64,000 nt of DNA from Scytonema tolypothrichoides VB-61278. GTDB taxonomy: Bacteria; Cyanobacteriota; Cyanobacteriia; Cyanobacteriales; Nostocaceae. Below, piece after piece: positions 36,761 through 44,384 of this stretch. The DNA lies in contig NZ_JXCA02000030.1 in the NCBI RefSeq assembly GCF_000828085.3, positions 216,193-280,192 on the forward strand. The letters are read 5' to 3'. Numbering within the stretch: position 1 is the first letter of the stretch; each line of letters begins with the position of its first letter. Both the position numbers and the translations under genes were made by a program. The notes under the pieces were generated by a model. The model saw only the letters and a list, made by a program, of their open reading frames with translations. It did not search any database and was not told the DNA's origin.

Positions 36761-38935
36761 GTTCAAGTAATTGAACATGAAAACAAACTTGTTTTTAGGC
36801 ATAACCAAAGTAGGAAGATAAAATGGTAAACCCTCCCAATAATCTTCCTTTCTCCCCTGCTCTAGCATGATAATTAGTGTAGGAACGTCAGGGTAATATC
36901 GTTTTGCTTTCTGTACCCATTCAGTGTCAGCAAAACCGGATGTTCCCCTCCACGTTCCTGAACCATCTTTTGCTGGTCTATTTACTAATCTAAATCCCTT
37001 ACCTTTTGTTTCCTTTCCCCGACGTACGTTGAGCCGTCCCTGCTGAATATCCACCTCGTTCTTCATTGCTATTAGTGCTTCTCGAACTCGTTTGTCTTCC
37101 CAAGGATAATTGCCTGCAGGGCGACTTGGCATTTGCTCAAGGATCTCAATTAAAAAGTCAATATCTACTTCATAAAGACTATCTTCATCTGTGTATGGCT
37201 CCAGAAGCTTATTTAAAACCTCTGTATGCTCTTTGATTTCTGAAGTTTTCCAAAGTGGCTCGGGCGGAAAAATAGCCGTTCCCGGTGTGAAGGCATTAAT
37301 TGCTGCTGGATTTATGACATTAGAACGAGTTGGCTTAAGTTTCCGACCAACCCAGACTGGTTTGATTTTAATATTGCTAGGATCATCACCAATAGCTTGA
37401 CGCATACCCTCATCAGCTTCGTAAATGGAGCGGAAATCTTCTAGAATGTGCTGAGGTAGGAAAAGACGGGTAACATCTAGCAGTTCTTGGCGATAACCAA
37501 ACATTCGTGCATGCTGATGAACTGTGTCCATCATCTTTTGCTTGGCATCACGTCCATAATATGTAATCATCAATCCTTCAATCGTCACCCCACGCCCTAG
37601 TCTGTTTCCTCCAATCAGGATATTCATACCTGGGTTGTACTTTGGTTCTTTATCTGGATTGCTGGCATCAATTACTTTTGGTATGGCATTCCTTAGCTCA
37701 TACTCTAGCTCTACAATTAGGGAATCGAGTGGTGGTATGTTGGGTGCAGTTTTGCTGATTTCTGTATGAGCTTGATTTAGTAACTTTAGAGCCTCCTCAC
37801 GCTTTGTGGTAGATGATTTCCCTCGAAGAGCCTTATCCATCTCTACTACGAAGCTACGAATAATCTTTTCTAAGGTACTGTGAGTAATACGTTTATGGTC
37901 AATATGAGCCAGAAAAGAATACTTAGCATCTGGATTTTTCGTATACTGCATTTTATAGGTCGAACCCAAGAAGAAACAGCAAAGAGCCAGTCTAAGTCCG
38001 GAAGGAATATCCCAATTATTACCTGGATTTATCTTTCCTCCCTGTTTTTTGAAAATATCTAGTTCTTGTGATGTAACTAAACAGCAATATTTACTGTTAT
38101 CTTCAAAAAACAGATTTCCTCCCATATAACTGTTGCCAGGTTGGGAGAGTACACAAAAAGCAGGCTTACAGGGATGGTCAAGATTTTGTAGCAGTAAGCT
38201 TTGAGGAGTAGCTGTAATCTGTAAGTATATATGATTTGCAACTTTTTGCCTTATTTGACCGATTCTTTCAAAAATTGCGCTATCGGGAACTGAATCTTTT
38301 CCACTCTTTGCTTGCTTTGCTTCATTTGTATTTGGGCTGGCATTGTCTGCTTCGTCATCAAAAATTAACGTAGGTACGTTTTGAGCTTTAGCAAACTTAA
38401 GAACTTTTAGTAAATTATCTAGATGACGTACATTTTTTGTGGATACCAGGACAACTCCTGTATCATTTATATAGTCCAGTAATTGCTTAGCAAATTCTTC
38501 TGGATCATTTCTCCATTGTTCCCAATTAAAGACAACTGGTCCACCTTTAAGCTGATTCCCAAAACGTTCAGCAGTCTGTTTACCTAGCCATGTATTGTCA
38601 GAAGTCAATACAATGAAACAGCGAAATCCGTTATCTTGAGCGATCGCTAACGTAGCAATAGTAGTGTTAGTCTTGCCGCTTTGAACTTTGCCGTAGATTA
38701 GTCCAGTAGTACGATTAGGTATCTTACCTTTGTAAGGGTTATTAACTATGCCCCTACCCATAGCACCAACATCATTAAAATCGAATGTGCGTGAGTAAAC
38801 ATCAACGCAGTTCTCAACAATCTGAATAGCAGTTTGCTTTAAGTGCTCTGCTGCTACATCCCCATTTTTACTTTTAACCCTGTCAAGAAACTTGTTGATG
38901 CAATATCCATCGTTTTTAATAGGAATTTTATTCAT
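36749..38935 (-). CDS. Z1-domain SF2-like ATPase (defence-associated), 3' end altered by IS
   Basis: 728 aa. Helicase-like motifs: Walker A GKVQSGKT (about residue 83-90), Walker B TLIFDDEADNAS, motif III ITATPQSLL, and GGNRLGRGVTIEG with HQHARMFGYR as motifs V/VI. This is the Z1 domain, an SF2-type ATPase that occurs in predicted restriction-like defence cassettes with MORC/Hsp90-type ATPases, methylases and PD-(D/E)XK nucleases. Those partners are absent here. The final codons (LNLSH and stop) come from the IS inverted repeat at 36748-36765, so the original C-terminus is replaced or truncated. The start overlaps the stop of the upstream 159-aa gene by 8 bp. Confidence 0.85.
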   Translation of the reverse strand: MNKIPIKNDGYCINKFLDRVKSKNGDVAAEHLKQTAIQIVENCVDVYSRTFDFNDVGAMGRGIVNNPYKGKIPNRTTGLIYGKVQSGKTNTTIATLAIAQDNGFRCFIVLTSDNTWLGKQTAERFGNQLKGGPVVFNWEQWRNDPEEFAKQLLDYINDTGVVLVSTKNVRHLDNLLKVLKFAKAQNVPTLIFDDEADNASPNTNEAKQAKSGKDSVPDSAIFERIGQIRQKVANHIYLQITATPQSLLLQNLDHPCKPAFCVLSQPGNSYMGGNLFFEDNSKYCCLVTSQELDIFKKQGGKINPGNNWDIPSGLRLALCCFFLGSTYKMQYTKNPDAKYSFLAHIDHKRITHSTLEKIIRSFVVEMDKALRGKSSTTKREEALKLLNQAHTEISKTAPNIPPLDSLIVELEYELRNAIPKVIDASNPDKEPKYNPGMNILIGGNRLGRGVTIEGLMITYYGRDAKQKMMDTVHQHARMFGYRQELLDVTRLFLPQHILEDFRSIYEADEGMRQAIGDDPSNIKIKPVWVGRKLKPTRSNVINPAAINAFTPGTAIFPPEPLWKTSEIKEHTEVLNKLLEPYTDEDSLYEVDIDFLIEILEQMPSRPAGNYPWEDKRVREALIAMKNEVDIQQGRLNVRRGKETKGKGFRLVNRPAKDGSGTWRGTSGFADTEWVQKAKRYYPDVPTLIIMLEQGRKEDYWEGLPFYLPTLVMPKNKFVFMFNYLNLSH

Positions 38936-39407
38936 GTGGATCGTCTTTTTTTGAAAAAATTATACGAGGCCAATCACTCTGAGGCACAGTCTGAGCCATC
39001 TGCTGCCTGCCTGGACCACTTATATGATAGCTGCCGTGTAGCTTACGAGACACGGAGATGTGTTGACCACTAATACTATGATTATTATCTAATACGCCCC
39101 AAAGCTGCTCTTTAGCAATGCAACAGATGCCATCTTTGTGACAGATGAGGGCTATGAATACCGCAATGCCAGGATATTTGCTATCTAGAGTATCCAGGGC
39201 TGATTCTTCATGACTGCTCAAAGTGAAAGACCATGCAGATTTCGGTTTCTTGGAAACCTTGAAGAGAATAGCTGACTTAATGGTGTCAATTTCAAGTAAG
39301 TAGAAAGAGAGATGTATCCAAGATGCGTGAGTTATGGTGATCTGCTTTCCATAATTTATTAGTCTTAAAAACGCAGCACCGTGGAGAAACTCCTGATCGT
39401 TAATCAT
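38928..39407 (-). CDS. Unknown 159-aa protein coupled to the Z1 gene
   Basis: No family recognised. The sequence has an N-terminal strand/helix region (HASWIHLSFYLLEID), a central FIALICHKDGICCIAKEQLW segment with four Cys/His-type residues, an HISVSRKLHGSYHISGP strand pair, and a VPQSDWPRIIF end. The alternating hydrophobic strands suggest a compact alpha/beta fold; there is no membrane helix or signal peptide. The stop overlaps the Z1 start (ATGAATAA), so the two are made together. It is probably the first gene of the operon and a functional partner of Z1, but its activity is unknown. Confidence 0.7.
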   Translation of the reverse strand: MINDQEFLHGAAFLRLINYGKQITITHASWIHLSFYLLEIDTIKSAILFKVSKKPKSAWSFTLSSHEESALDTLDSKYPGIAVFIALICHKDGICCIAKEQLWGVLDNNHSISGQHISVSRKLHGSYHISGPGRQQMAQTVPQSDWPRIIFSKKDDPHE

Positions 39408-39507
39408 TATGAAATTTAAGTAAACTCAGCTGAGATCAAATGGGAAATGTATAGGTTCCGATAACTTATGTGAGCACTAACGCAAACGCTAACTAGAAGC
39501 GCTCGCA

Positions 39508-39624
39508 CTAGATGTATTTCAAAAAAATAATATAGCTTTCTGCTACCACTTGACCTGCGGTTAAGGGTTCAAATGGGTTAAAGGCGTTGTAGAGCTTGGT
39601 GAGTAACTCTTGACTATCAATCAT
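39508..39624 (-). pseudogene. N-terminal fragment of a cyanobacterial P-loop/AAA-type protein
   Basis: 38 codons from ATG 39624: SQELLTKLYNAFNPFEPLTAGQ resembles the conserved LYNAFDPFxPLPAGD start of a family of cyanobacterial ATP-binding proteins whose Walker A follows some 30 residues later. Here the frame stops before any P-loop. It is probably a relic; the identification is by memory of the family start and tentative. Confidence 0.35.
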
Positions 39625-39778
39625 AGGTAAAAAATATTGCAATTTTTATCAGACGACGGTCAATTGTAAAGTAAAGTTCGCAATGCGTAAGATAAGTCTG
39701 CAATTCTGACAATAGCCTATAGTTATTGAATATGGTTCTTTTTTCTCGTTTCCAGACTGTGGCTGGAAATGCAGTTAT

Positions 39779-39861
39779 AGAGGCTCTGCCTCGTTTACTC
39801 AGCAATGGGGGAGGCAGAGCCTCTTGTGTGGTATTCCCAGGCTGAGCCTGGGAACAAGGGA
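39779..39861. repeat. Palindromic repeat forming the 3' end of cofG
   Basis: Two nested hairpins: GAGGCTCTGCCTC...GAGGCAGAGCCTC and a TTCCCAGGCTGAGCCTGGGAA palindrome split around a short loop. This is the same pair of hairpins as in the cpe element at 21727-21777. The repeat supplies the last codons and the stop of cofG. Confidence 0.65.
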
Positions 39862-40823
39862 TGCAAAAATTGTCGCCATTGCTTAGCAGCCGCCTGCAAT
39901 TCCACTGGCAACCAATGATCATACTGAGGATAAACGGGCAGTCTTGGCACTAACTCCCAGCCTGCAGGCTGTAATATTTCTTTCAACTCATGCTCATGAA
40001 GATGCGGATAATCAGGATTCACTTCATCTTTTGGTCCAATTCCGCCTAAATCTCTCGCACCAGCTTCTAAACAAGCGAGTAACCATTCATCATCTTTGAT
40101 TAAATTCGGCGGAATTTGGATGGTAATATCTGGTGGTAAAATTTGACGTGCCTGAGAAATAACTTTTGGCAATTGATGAGGGTTAAAAGGAGGTGCGTCA
40201 AAAGTTTGTTGATTTCCAGGACTATGAGGTTGCAAAATAACTTCTTGAATATGATGGTAACGTTGATGAATTTGGGATATAGCTTCTAATGTTTCCCACC
40301 AATCTTCTTCTCTTTCCCCAATTCCTAACAGTAACCCAGTGGTAAAAGGTATTTTTAATTGTCCCGCCCACTGTAATTGTTGTAGACGGACTTCTGGTAT
40401 CTTACTGGGCGCGTGTTTATGTACTGTCTTCAACAACTCTGGCGTTAACTGTTCCAACATTAATCCCATTGAAACGTTAACTTTCTTCAATTGTTGCATT
40501 TCCTCAAAACTCAATGGTCCAGCATTCGTGTGTGGTAAAAATCCCATTGCTAAAGCTAATTCACACAAATCATAAATCCGCTGAAACCACGCCTGACGCC
40601 TTGGGGAAAGGGGATGCACTTCTCCACTCAGTATCAATATTTCACAAACGTCTTGGTTGTGAAGTTGTGTTAAGAGTTTTTCTGCTTCTGAAATTGTTAG
40701 CCATTCGCTCTTACCCGGTTCTGTGCGAAAGTTACAGTAAGCACAGCGATTGAAGCACTCGTAAGTCGGGACGATTGTGTAAGCAGGGCTGTAGGTAATT
40801 TTTTGGGAATGGGAAGTTGACAT
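39795..40823 (-). CDS. cofG: CofG, 7,8-didemethyl-8-hydroxy-5-deazariboflavin synthase subunit
   Basis: 342 aa from ATG 40823 (MSTSHSQKITYSPAYTIVP); the open frame runs further upstream through a repeat and is not needed. Radical SAM cluster motif CFNRCAYCNF (CX3CX2C), the SGEVHPLSPRR region, HTNAGPLSFEEM, SMGLMLEQLTPEL and TTGLLLGIGE are typical of CofG. With CofH it makes the deazaflavin F0, used in cyanobacteria as photolyase antenna. CofH is not in the window. The last 18-20 residues (FPGSAWEYHTRGSASPIAE) are encoded by the palindromic repeat at 39779-39861 and are unlikely to be original. Confidence 0.9.
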   Translation of the reverse strand: MSTSHSQKITYSPAYTIVPTYECFNRCAYCNFRTEPGKSEWLTISEAEKLLTQLHNQDVCEILILSGEVHPLSPRRQAWFQRIYDLCELALAMGFLPHTNAGPLSFEEMQQLKKVNVSMGLMLEQLTPELLKTVHKHAPSKIPEVRLQQLQWAGQLKIPFTTGLLLGIGEREEDWWETLEAISQIHQRYHHIQEVILQPHSPGNQQTFDAPPFNPHQLPKVISQARQILPPDITIQIPPNLIKDDEWLLACLEAGARDLGGIGPKDEVNPDYPHLHEHELKEILQPAGWELVPRLPVYPQYDHWLPVELQAAAKQWRQFLHPLFPGSAWEYHTRGSASPIAE

Positions 40824-41187
40824 ATGGGCGCTGATATGCGTAAAAATCTTTCCTTCTCCAAAACATCGGAGAGGGCTGCCTGCGTAAAAATCTTTCCCTC
40901 TCCTTAATAAGGAGAGGGATGCCCGACAGGGCAGGGTGAGGTTTCGCACCGAATGAGTTGCCACTAGTGTTCTCTGGTTCTCTAGTTTCCATGCTCCCCA
41001 TGAGAATGCCGTATAAGAGGGTCTGTCTCCCAATGATTATACCGAGGCAGCAGCCCACAGTTATGCATCCCCTGGCAGAGCCAGGGGACGAGTAAATAAC
41101 TAAATAACAATCATGTCGTTTTTCGCTTTGTGATGAGAAAATGCTATACGTATAGTACAGGCGCTTGACGATACTTTCCTCAACATT
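40824..41187. repeat. Repeat-rich spacer between divergent cofG and aroC
   Basis: 364 bp. Two direct copies of TGCGTAAAAATCTTTCC (about 40837 and 40881) are each followed by TCTCC-rich sequence, with an AAGGAGAGGGATGCCCGACA unit after the second. A GCATCCCCTGGCAGAGCCAGGGG hairpin (split stem CCCCTGG / CCAGGGG) lies at about 41064-41090. The last 80 bases before aroC are AT-rich and probably hold its promoter. Confidence 0.5.
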
Positions 41188-42276
41188 ATGGGCAACACTT
41201 TTGGGCATCTGTTTCGCATCACCACTTTCGGCGAATCCCACGGCGGCGGTGTGGGAGTTGTCATTGATGGTTGTCCTCCGCAATTAGAAATTTCTGCTGA
41301 GGAAATTCAAGTAGAACTAGATAGAAGGCGTCCCGGACAAAGTAAGATTACAACGCCTCGCAAGGAAACGGACACTTGTGAAATTCTGTCTGGGGTTTTT
41401 GAAGGGAAAACCCTGGGAACGCCAATTTCAATTCTGGTACGGAATAAAGACACCCGTTCTCAGGATTATGATGAGATGGCGGTTAAGTATCGCCCCTCTC
41501 ATGCGGATGCAACTTATGACGCCAAATATGGTATCCGCAATTGGCAAGGTGGTGGTAGATCGTCGGCGCGGGAGACTATAGGACGAGTTGCGGCGGGGGC
41601 GATCGCCAAAAAAATCCTCCGTCAAGTCGCCAATGTCGAAGTTATTGGTTACGTTAAGCGTATCAAAGATTTGGAAGGCGGTGTTGACCCCAACACTGTT
41701 ACTTTAGAACAAGTTGAAAGCAACATCGTCCGCTGTCCCGATGCGGAATGTGCAGAACGGATGATTGAATTGATTGAACAAACTGGCAGACAAGGTAATT
41801 CTGTTGGCGGCGTGGTGGAATGTGTCGCGCGAAACGTGCCTAAAGGTTTGGGTGAGCCAGTTTTTGATAAGTTAGAAGCGGATATCGCTAAAGGTGTGAT
41901 GTCTCTCCCAGCAAGTAAAGGCTTTGAAATCGGTTCAGGTTTTGCTGGGACACTACTCACTGGTATTGAGCATAACGACGAGTTTTATATAGATGAAAAA
42001 GGAGAAACTCGCACTGTCACCAACCGTTCTGGTGGAATTCAAGGCGGGATTTCCAATGGCGAAAATATTATCTTGCGTGTCGCATTTAAGCCAACAGCAA
42101 CGATTAGAAAAGAACAGAAAACAGTTACAAATGAGGGTGAAGAAACAATTCTAGCAGGAAAAGGACGCCATGACCCTTGTGTGTTACCGCGTGCAGTCCC
42201 TATGGTTGAGGCGATGGTAGCGTTGGTGCTATGCGATCATCTGTTGCGGCATCATGGGCAGTGTAAGGTGTTGTAG
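41188..42276 (+). CDS. aroC: Chorismate synthase
   Basis: 362 aa, full length. Signature motifs: [25 protein letters not shown] (FMN/EPSP site) and [14 protein letters not shown], plus the C-terminal [17 protein letters not shown]. It converts EPSP to chorismate using reduced FMN, the last step of the shikimate pathway in the cytosol. The ATG at 41188 begins [20 protein letters not shown], the universal start of the enzyme. It is monocistronic, ending in a hairpin. Confidence 0.97.
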   Translation: MGNTFGHLFRITTFGESHGGGVGVVIDGCPPQLEISAEEIQVELDRRRPGQSKITTPRKETDTCEILSGVFEGKTLGTPISILVRNKDTRSQDYDEMAVKYRPSHADATYDAKYGIRNWQGGGRSSARETIGRVAAGAIAKKILRQVANVEVIGYVKRIKDLEGGVDPNTVTLEQVESNIVRCPDAECAERMIELIEQTGRQGNSVGGVVECVARNVPKGLGEPVFDKLEADIAKGVMSLPASKGFEIGSGFAGTLLTGIEHNDEFYIDEKGETRTVTNRSGGIQGGISNGENIILRVAFKPTATIRKEQKTVTNEGEETILAGKGRHDPCVLPRAVPMVEAMVALVLCDHLLRHHGQCKVL

Positions 42277-42338
42277 GATGATTGATTTATCAGAAGTAGA
42301 CTGTAGGATAAGTCATAAACCATTTGTGAAAAATTAGA

Positions 42339-42365
42339 AACCCGGTTTCTGCTGGAAACCGGGTT
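42339..42365 (+). terminator. Hairpin downstream of aroC
   Basis: An 11-bp perfect stem (AACCCGGTTTC / GAAACCGGGTT) with a 5-nt loop, 63 bp after the aroC stop. No T-run follows, and the sequence is a common cyanobacterial intergenic repeat, so it may act as a transcript end or simply be a REP unit. Confidence 0.5.
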
Positions 42366-42435
42366 CCTGGACTCCAGTAATTTTCACGACTCATATAGGA
42401 TTGCTATAGCACCTAAATCCAATTTGCTAGAAATT

Positions 42436-43260
42436 ATGATCACAAATAATTCTTTAGCTCAAACTATAGCCTCGGAATTTAGTCAACTACCGCAAGTCAT
42501 AGCTATTGTTTTAGCAGGTTCTCAAGCAACAAATGTTTATGATGAATTTTCTGATTTTGATATTTATATTTATACACAGTCAGAAATTCCTATAGAAACT
42601 CGTTCAGAAATCAGCCAAAAATTTGCCAATCGTAGCGAGATAAATAATCAATTTTGGGAACCAGGGGATGAGTGGATAGAAACACATTCTGGAAATGGGA
42701 TTGATATTATGTACCGTTCACCGCAATGGATTGAAGCACAGTTGGATTCTGTACTTGTGAAGCATCAAGCCTCAGTTGGTTATTCTACTTGTTTTTGGTG
42801 GAATGTTTTGCATTCAACAATCTTGTATGATCGAAACGATTGGTTTAAACAACTGCAACAGAAAGCTAATCAACCCTATCCTGAACCTTTAAGACAAGCT
42901 ATCATTGCTAAAAATTATCCCATTTTAAGAAACAATATTTCTTCCTACCTGCATCAGATAGAAGTGGCAATTAGCCGCAATGATTTTGTGAGTATCAACC
43001 ATCGAATAGCTGCATTAATAGCAAGTTACTTTGATATTGTTTTTGCTATCAACTATATACCCTCACCAGGTGAAAAACGCTTGATACAATTAGCAAAGCA
43101 GCTATGTCAAAAGTTGCCTGTGAACATGGAGCAAAATATAAACAGCTTGATTTGCTGTATAGCATATCCATTTGGTGAACAAGGCATTATTGGCAAAGCT
43201 AATAACTTGATTGATTCTCTTGATGAATTGTTGCGTGCCGAGAATTTAGTAGTAAATTGA
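42436..43260 (+). CDS. Nucleotidyltransferase-fold protein (DUF4037-like)
   Basis: 274 aa from ATG 42436 (an upstream in-frame TTG at 42424 is less likely). The Pol-beta nucleotidyltransferase core shows AIVLAGSQATNVYDEFSDFDIYIY, with the GS motif and the DxD metal ligands, and DIMYRSPQW as the third strand. A long helical C-terminal half follows, like aminoglycoside adenylyltransferases. Substrate unknown. It could be a nucleotidylating resistance-type enzyme or an orphan antitoxin/toxin-like transferase; no HEPN partner is adjacent. Confidence 0.75.
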   Translation: MITNNSLAQTIASEFSQLPQVIAIVLAGSQATNVYDEFSDFDIYIYTQSEIPIETRSEISQKFANRSEINNQFWEPGDEWIETHSGNGIDIMYRSPQWIEAQLDSVLVKHQASVGYSTCFWWNVLHSTILYDRNDWFKQLQQKANQPYPEPLRQAIIAKNYPILRNNISSYLHQIEVAISRNDFVSINHRIAALIASYFDIVFAINYIPSPGEKRLIQLAKQLCQKLPVNMEQNINSLICCIAYPFGEQGIIGKANNLIDSLDELLRAENLVVN

Positions 43261-43409
43261 AATTACATGTGAATTATGCATTCAGTACTGTTGATTGTTC
43301 CTCTTTGTATAGCAATAAAGAAATTTTGGTCATTAAAGAAGTTAGTCCTGCCAAAACTCTTTATTTTTTGGTTTATGGAATCTTGTTACAGATGAATCAA
43401 TTTTAAGGT

Positions 43410-43814
43410 TTACCAACCTTTAATGACTGGTTCGCGCAGAATTTCACGACTACCTTTCGCAACAGTCAAGTTTTTGCCTTTGGTTGATTCTGCCAGAATA
43501 TAAGTATAATCGCCACTAACAGCTTCAAAGTATTTCCCCTTGGAGTCTCGCCCATCTACACTTAGAGGTATCCGTACAGCTTTACCAGTTTTTTTATTGA
43601 CACCTACATAAGTCAGTGGTGAATCACTACCACAGATACTTACCCAAAAATTTTTAGTCTCCGCAGCAACAAATACACTATCCTGCTTTCGACAGAAGTT
43701 ACGCACTTCTTGTGCTGGAATTGCTTGAACACTTTGCGCGAAGGGAAGTGACAGCGAACATACACCAAATACGGAGAAAATTAATTGATGCCAAAAGTGA
43801 GGACGAAGTTGCAT
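43410..43814 (-). CDS. Exported protein of unknown function
   Basis: 134 aa with a signal peptide (hydrophobic core about 9-27, cleavage around VQA-I). The mature part has two cysteines (FCRKQDS and VSICGSDS) that may form a disulfide, and a beta-rich stretch with VGVNKKTGKAVRIPLSVDGRD. No family recognised; it is probably a small periplasmic protein. It stands alone between convergent and divergent neighbours. Confidence 0.65.
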   Translation of the reverse strand: MQLRPHFWHQLIFSVFGVCSLSLPFAQSVQAIPAQEVRNFCRKQDSVFVAAETKNFWVSICGSDSPLTYVGVNKKTGKAVRIPLSVDGRDSKGKYFEAVSGDYTYILAESTKGKNLTVAKGSREILREPVIKGW

Positions 43815-43920
43815 TCTTGATGACTATTAGTATCTGTTGAATTTATTACTAAGTTCTACAGCACACGTGAAGGTGATTACGGAAAACATGAGAAGGAGTC
43901 AGAAGTCAGCAATACAGCAG

Positions 43921-44055
43921 TCAGAATACCCCATGTCTGAACGCGAGTGCGTGCCACAGGTAGAGTCGGGGGGTTTCAAGAATTTTTTTATCTCCACGAT
44001 TAAAAACGTTCTGCTTTAAACCACGATTCAACCAAGCGTCGTACCACTCGTTCAT
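43921..44055 (-). CDS. Small ORF of 44 codons, unknown
   Basis: MNEWYDAWLNRGLKQNVFNR is the start of a 44-codon frame, charged and Trp-rich (YLWHALAFRHG near the end). Codon structure looks protein-like and there are no repeats inside it, but I cannot place it in a family; it may be a relic of a larger gene. It is divergent from the SemiSWEET gene. Low confidence. Confidence 0.25.
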   Translation of the reverse strand: MNEWYDAWLNRGLKQNVFNRGDKKILETPRLYLWHALAFRHGVF

Positions 44056-44107
44056 TGTGACACCTTCGTTCTTTCTGTTAAACAAATATTATCAGGGTTG
44101 CATCTTT

Positions 44108-44362
44108 ATGGATTGGATTACCATATTAGGCTCAATTGCAGCAATTTTAACAACATCTTCCTTTTTGCCGCAAATGTTGAAAACATGGCGAACTAAATCA
44201 GTCAAAGATATTTCATTTGTCATGCTTATTTGCTTCAACACAGGTATATTCTTATGGTTAATCTATGGAATATCTCTAAATGCTTTGCCGATTATTCTTG
44301 CTAACGGCGTCACATTGGTTTTTAACCTTATAATTCTATGGCTTAAAATAAAATATAGATAA
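44108..44362 (+). CDS. SemiSWEET sugar transporter
   Basis: 84 aa from ATG 44108, the usual length. It has three membrane helices with the PQ-loop motif SSFLPQMLKTWRTKSVKDIS after helix 1, followed by CFNTGIFLWLIYG and ANGVTLVFNLIIL. SemiSWEETs dimerise to form a facilitative sugar pore. An upstream in-frame extension from 44057 is open but lacks the family pattern. The radical SAM gene begins 22 bp downstream, so the two are probably co-transcribed. Confidence 0.88.
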   Translation: MDWITILGSIAAILTTSSFLPQMLKTWRTKSVKDISFVMLICFNTGIFLWLIYGISLNALPIILANGVTLVFNLIILWLKIKYR

Positions 44363-44384
44363 ACCATTCACTTGCACTCCACCT

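Larger units (their letters stand above)
35846..36765 (+). mobile_element. IS5-family insertion sequence between mscS fragment and Z1 gene
   Basis: 920 bp with perfect 18-bp terminal inverted repeats TGAACCTATCCCACTAAT (35846-35863) and its complement (36748-36765). It encodes one transposase in two overlapping frames. Flanks CACTA and AGTAA show no convincing target duplication, which fits an IS-mediated deletion that joined two formerly separate regions. Confidence 0.85.
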
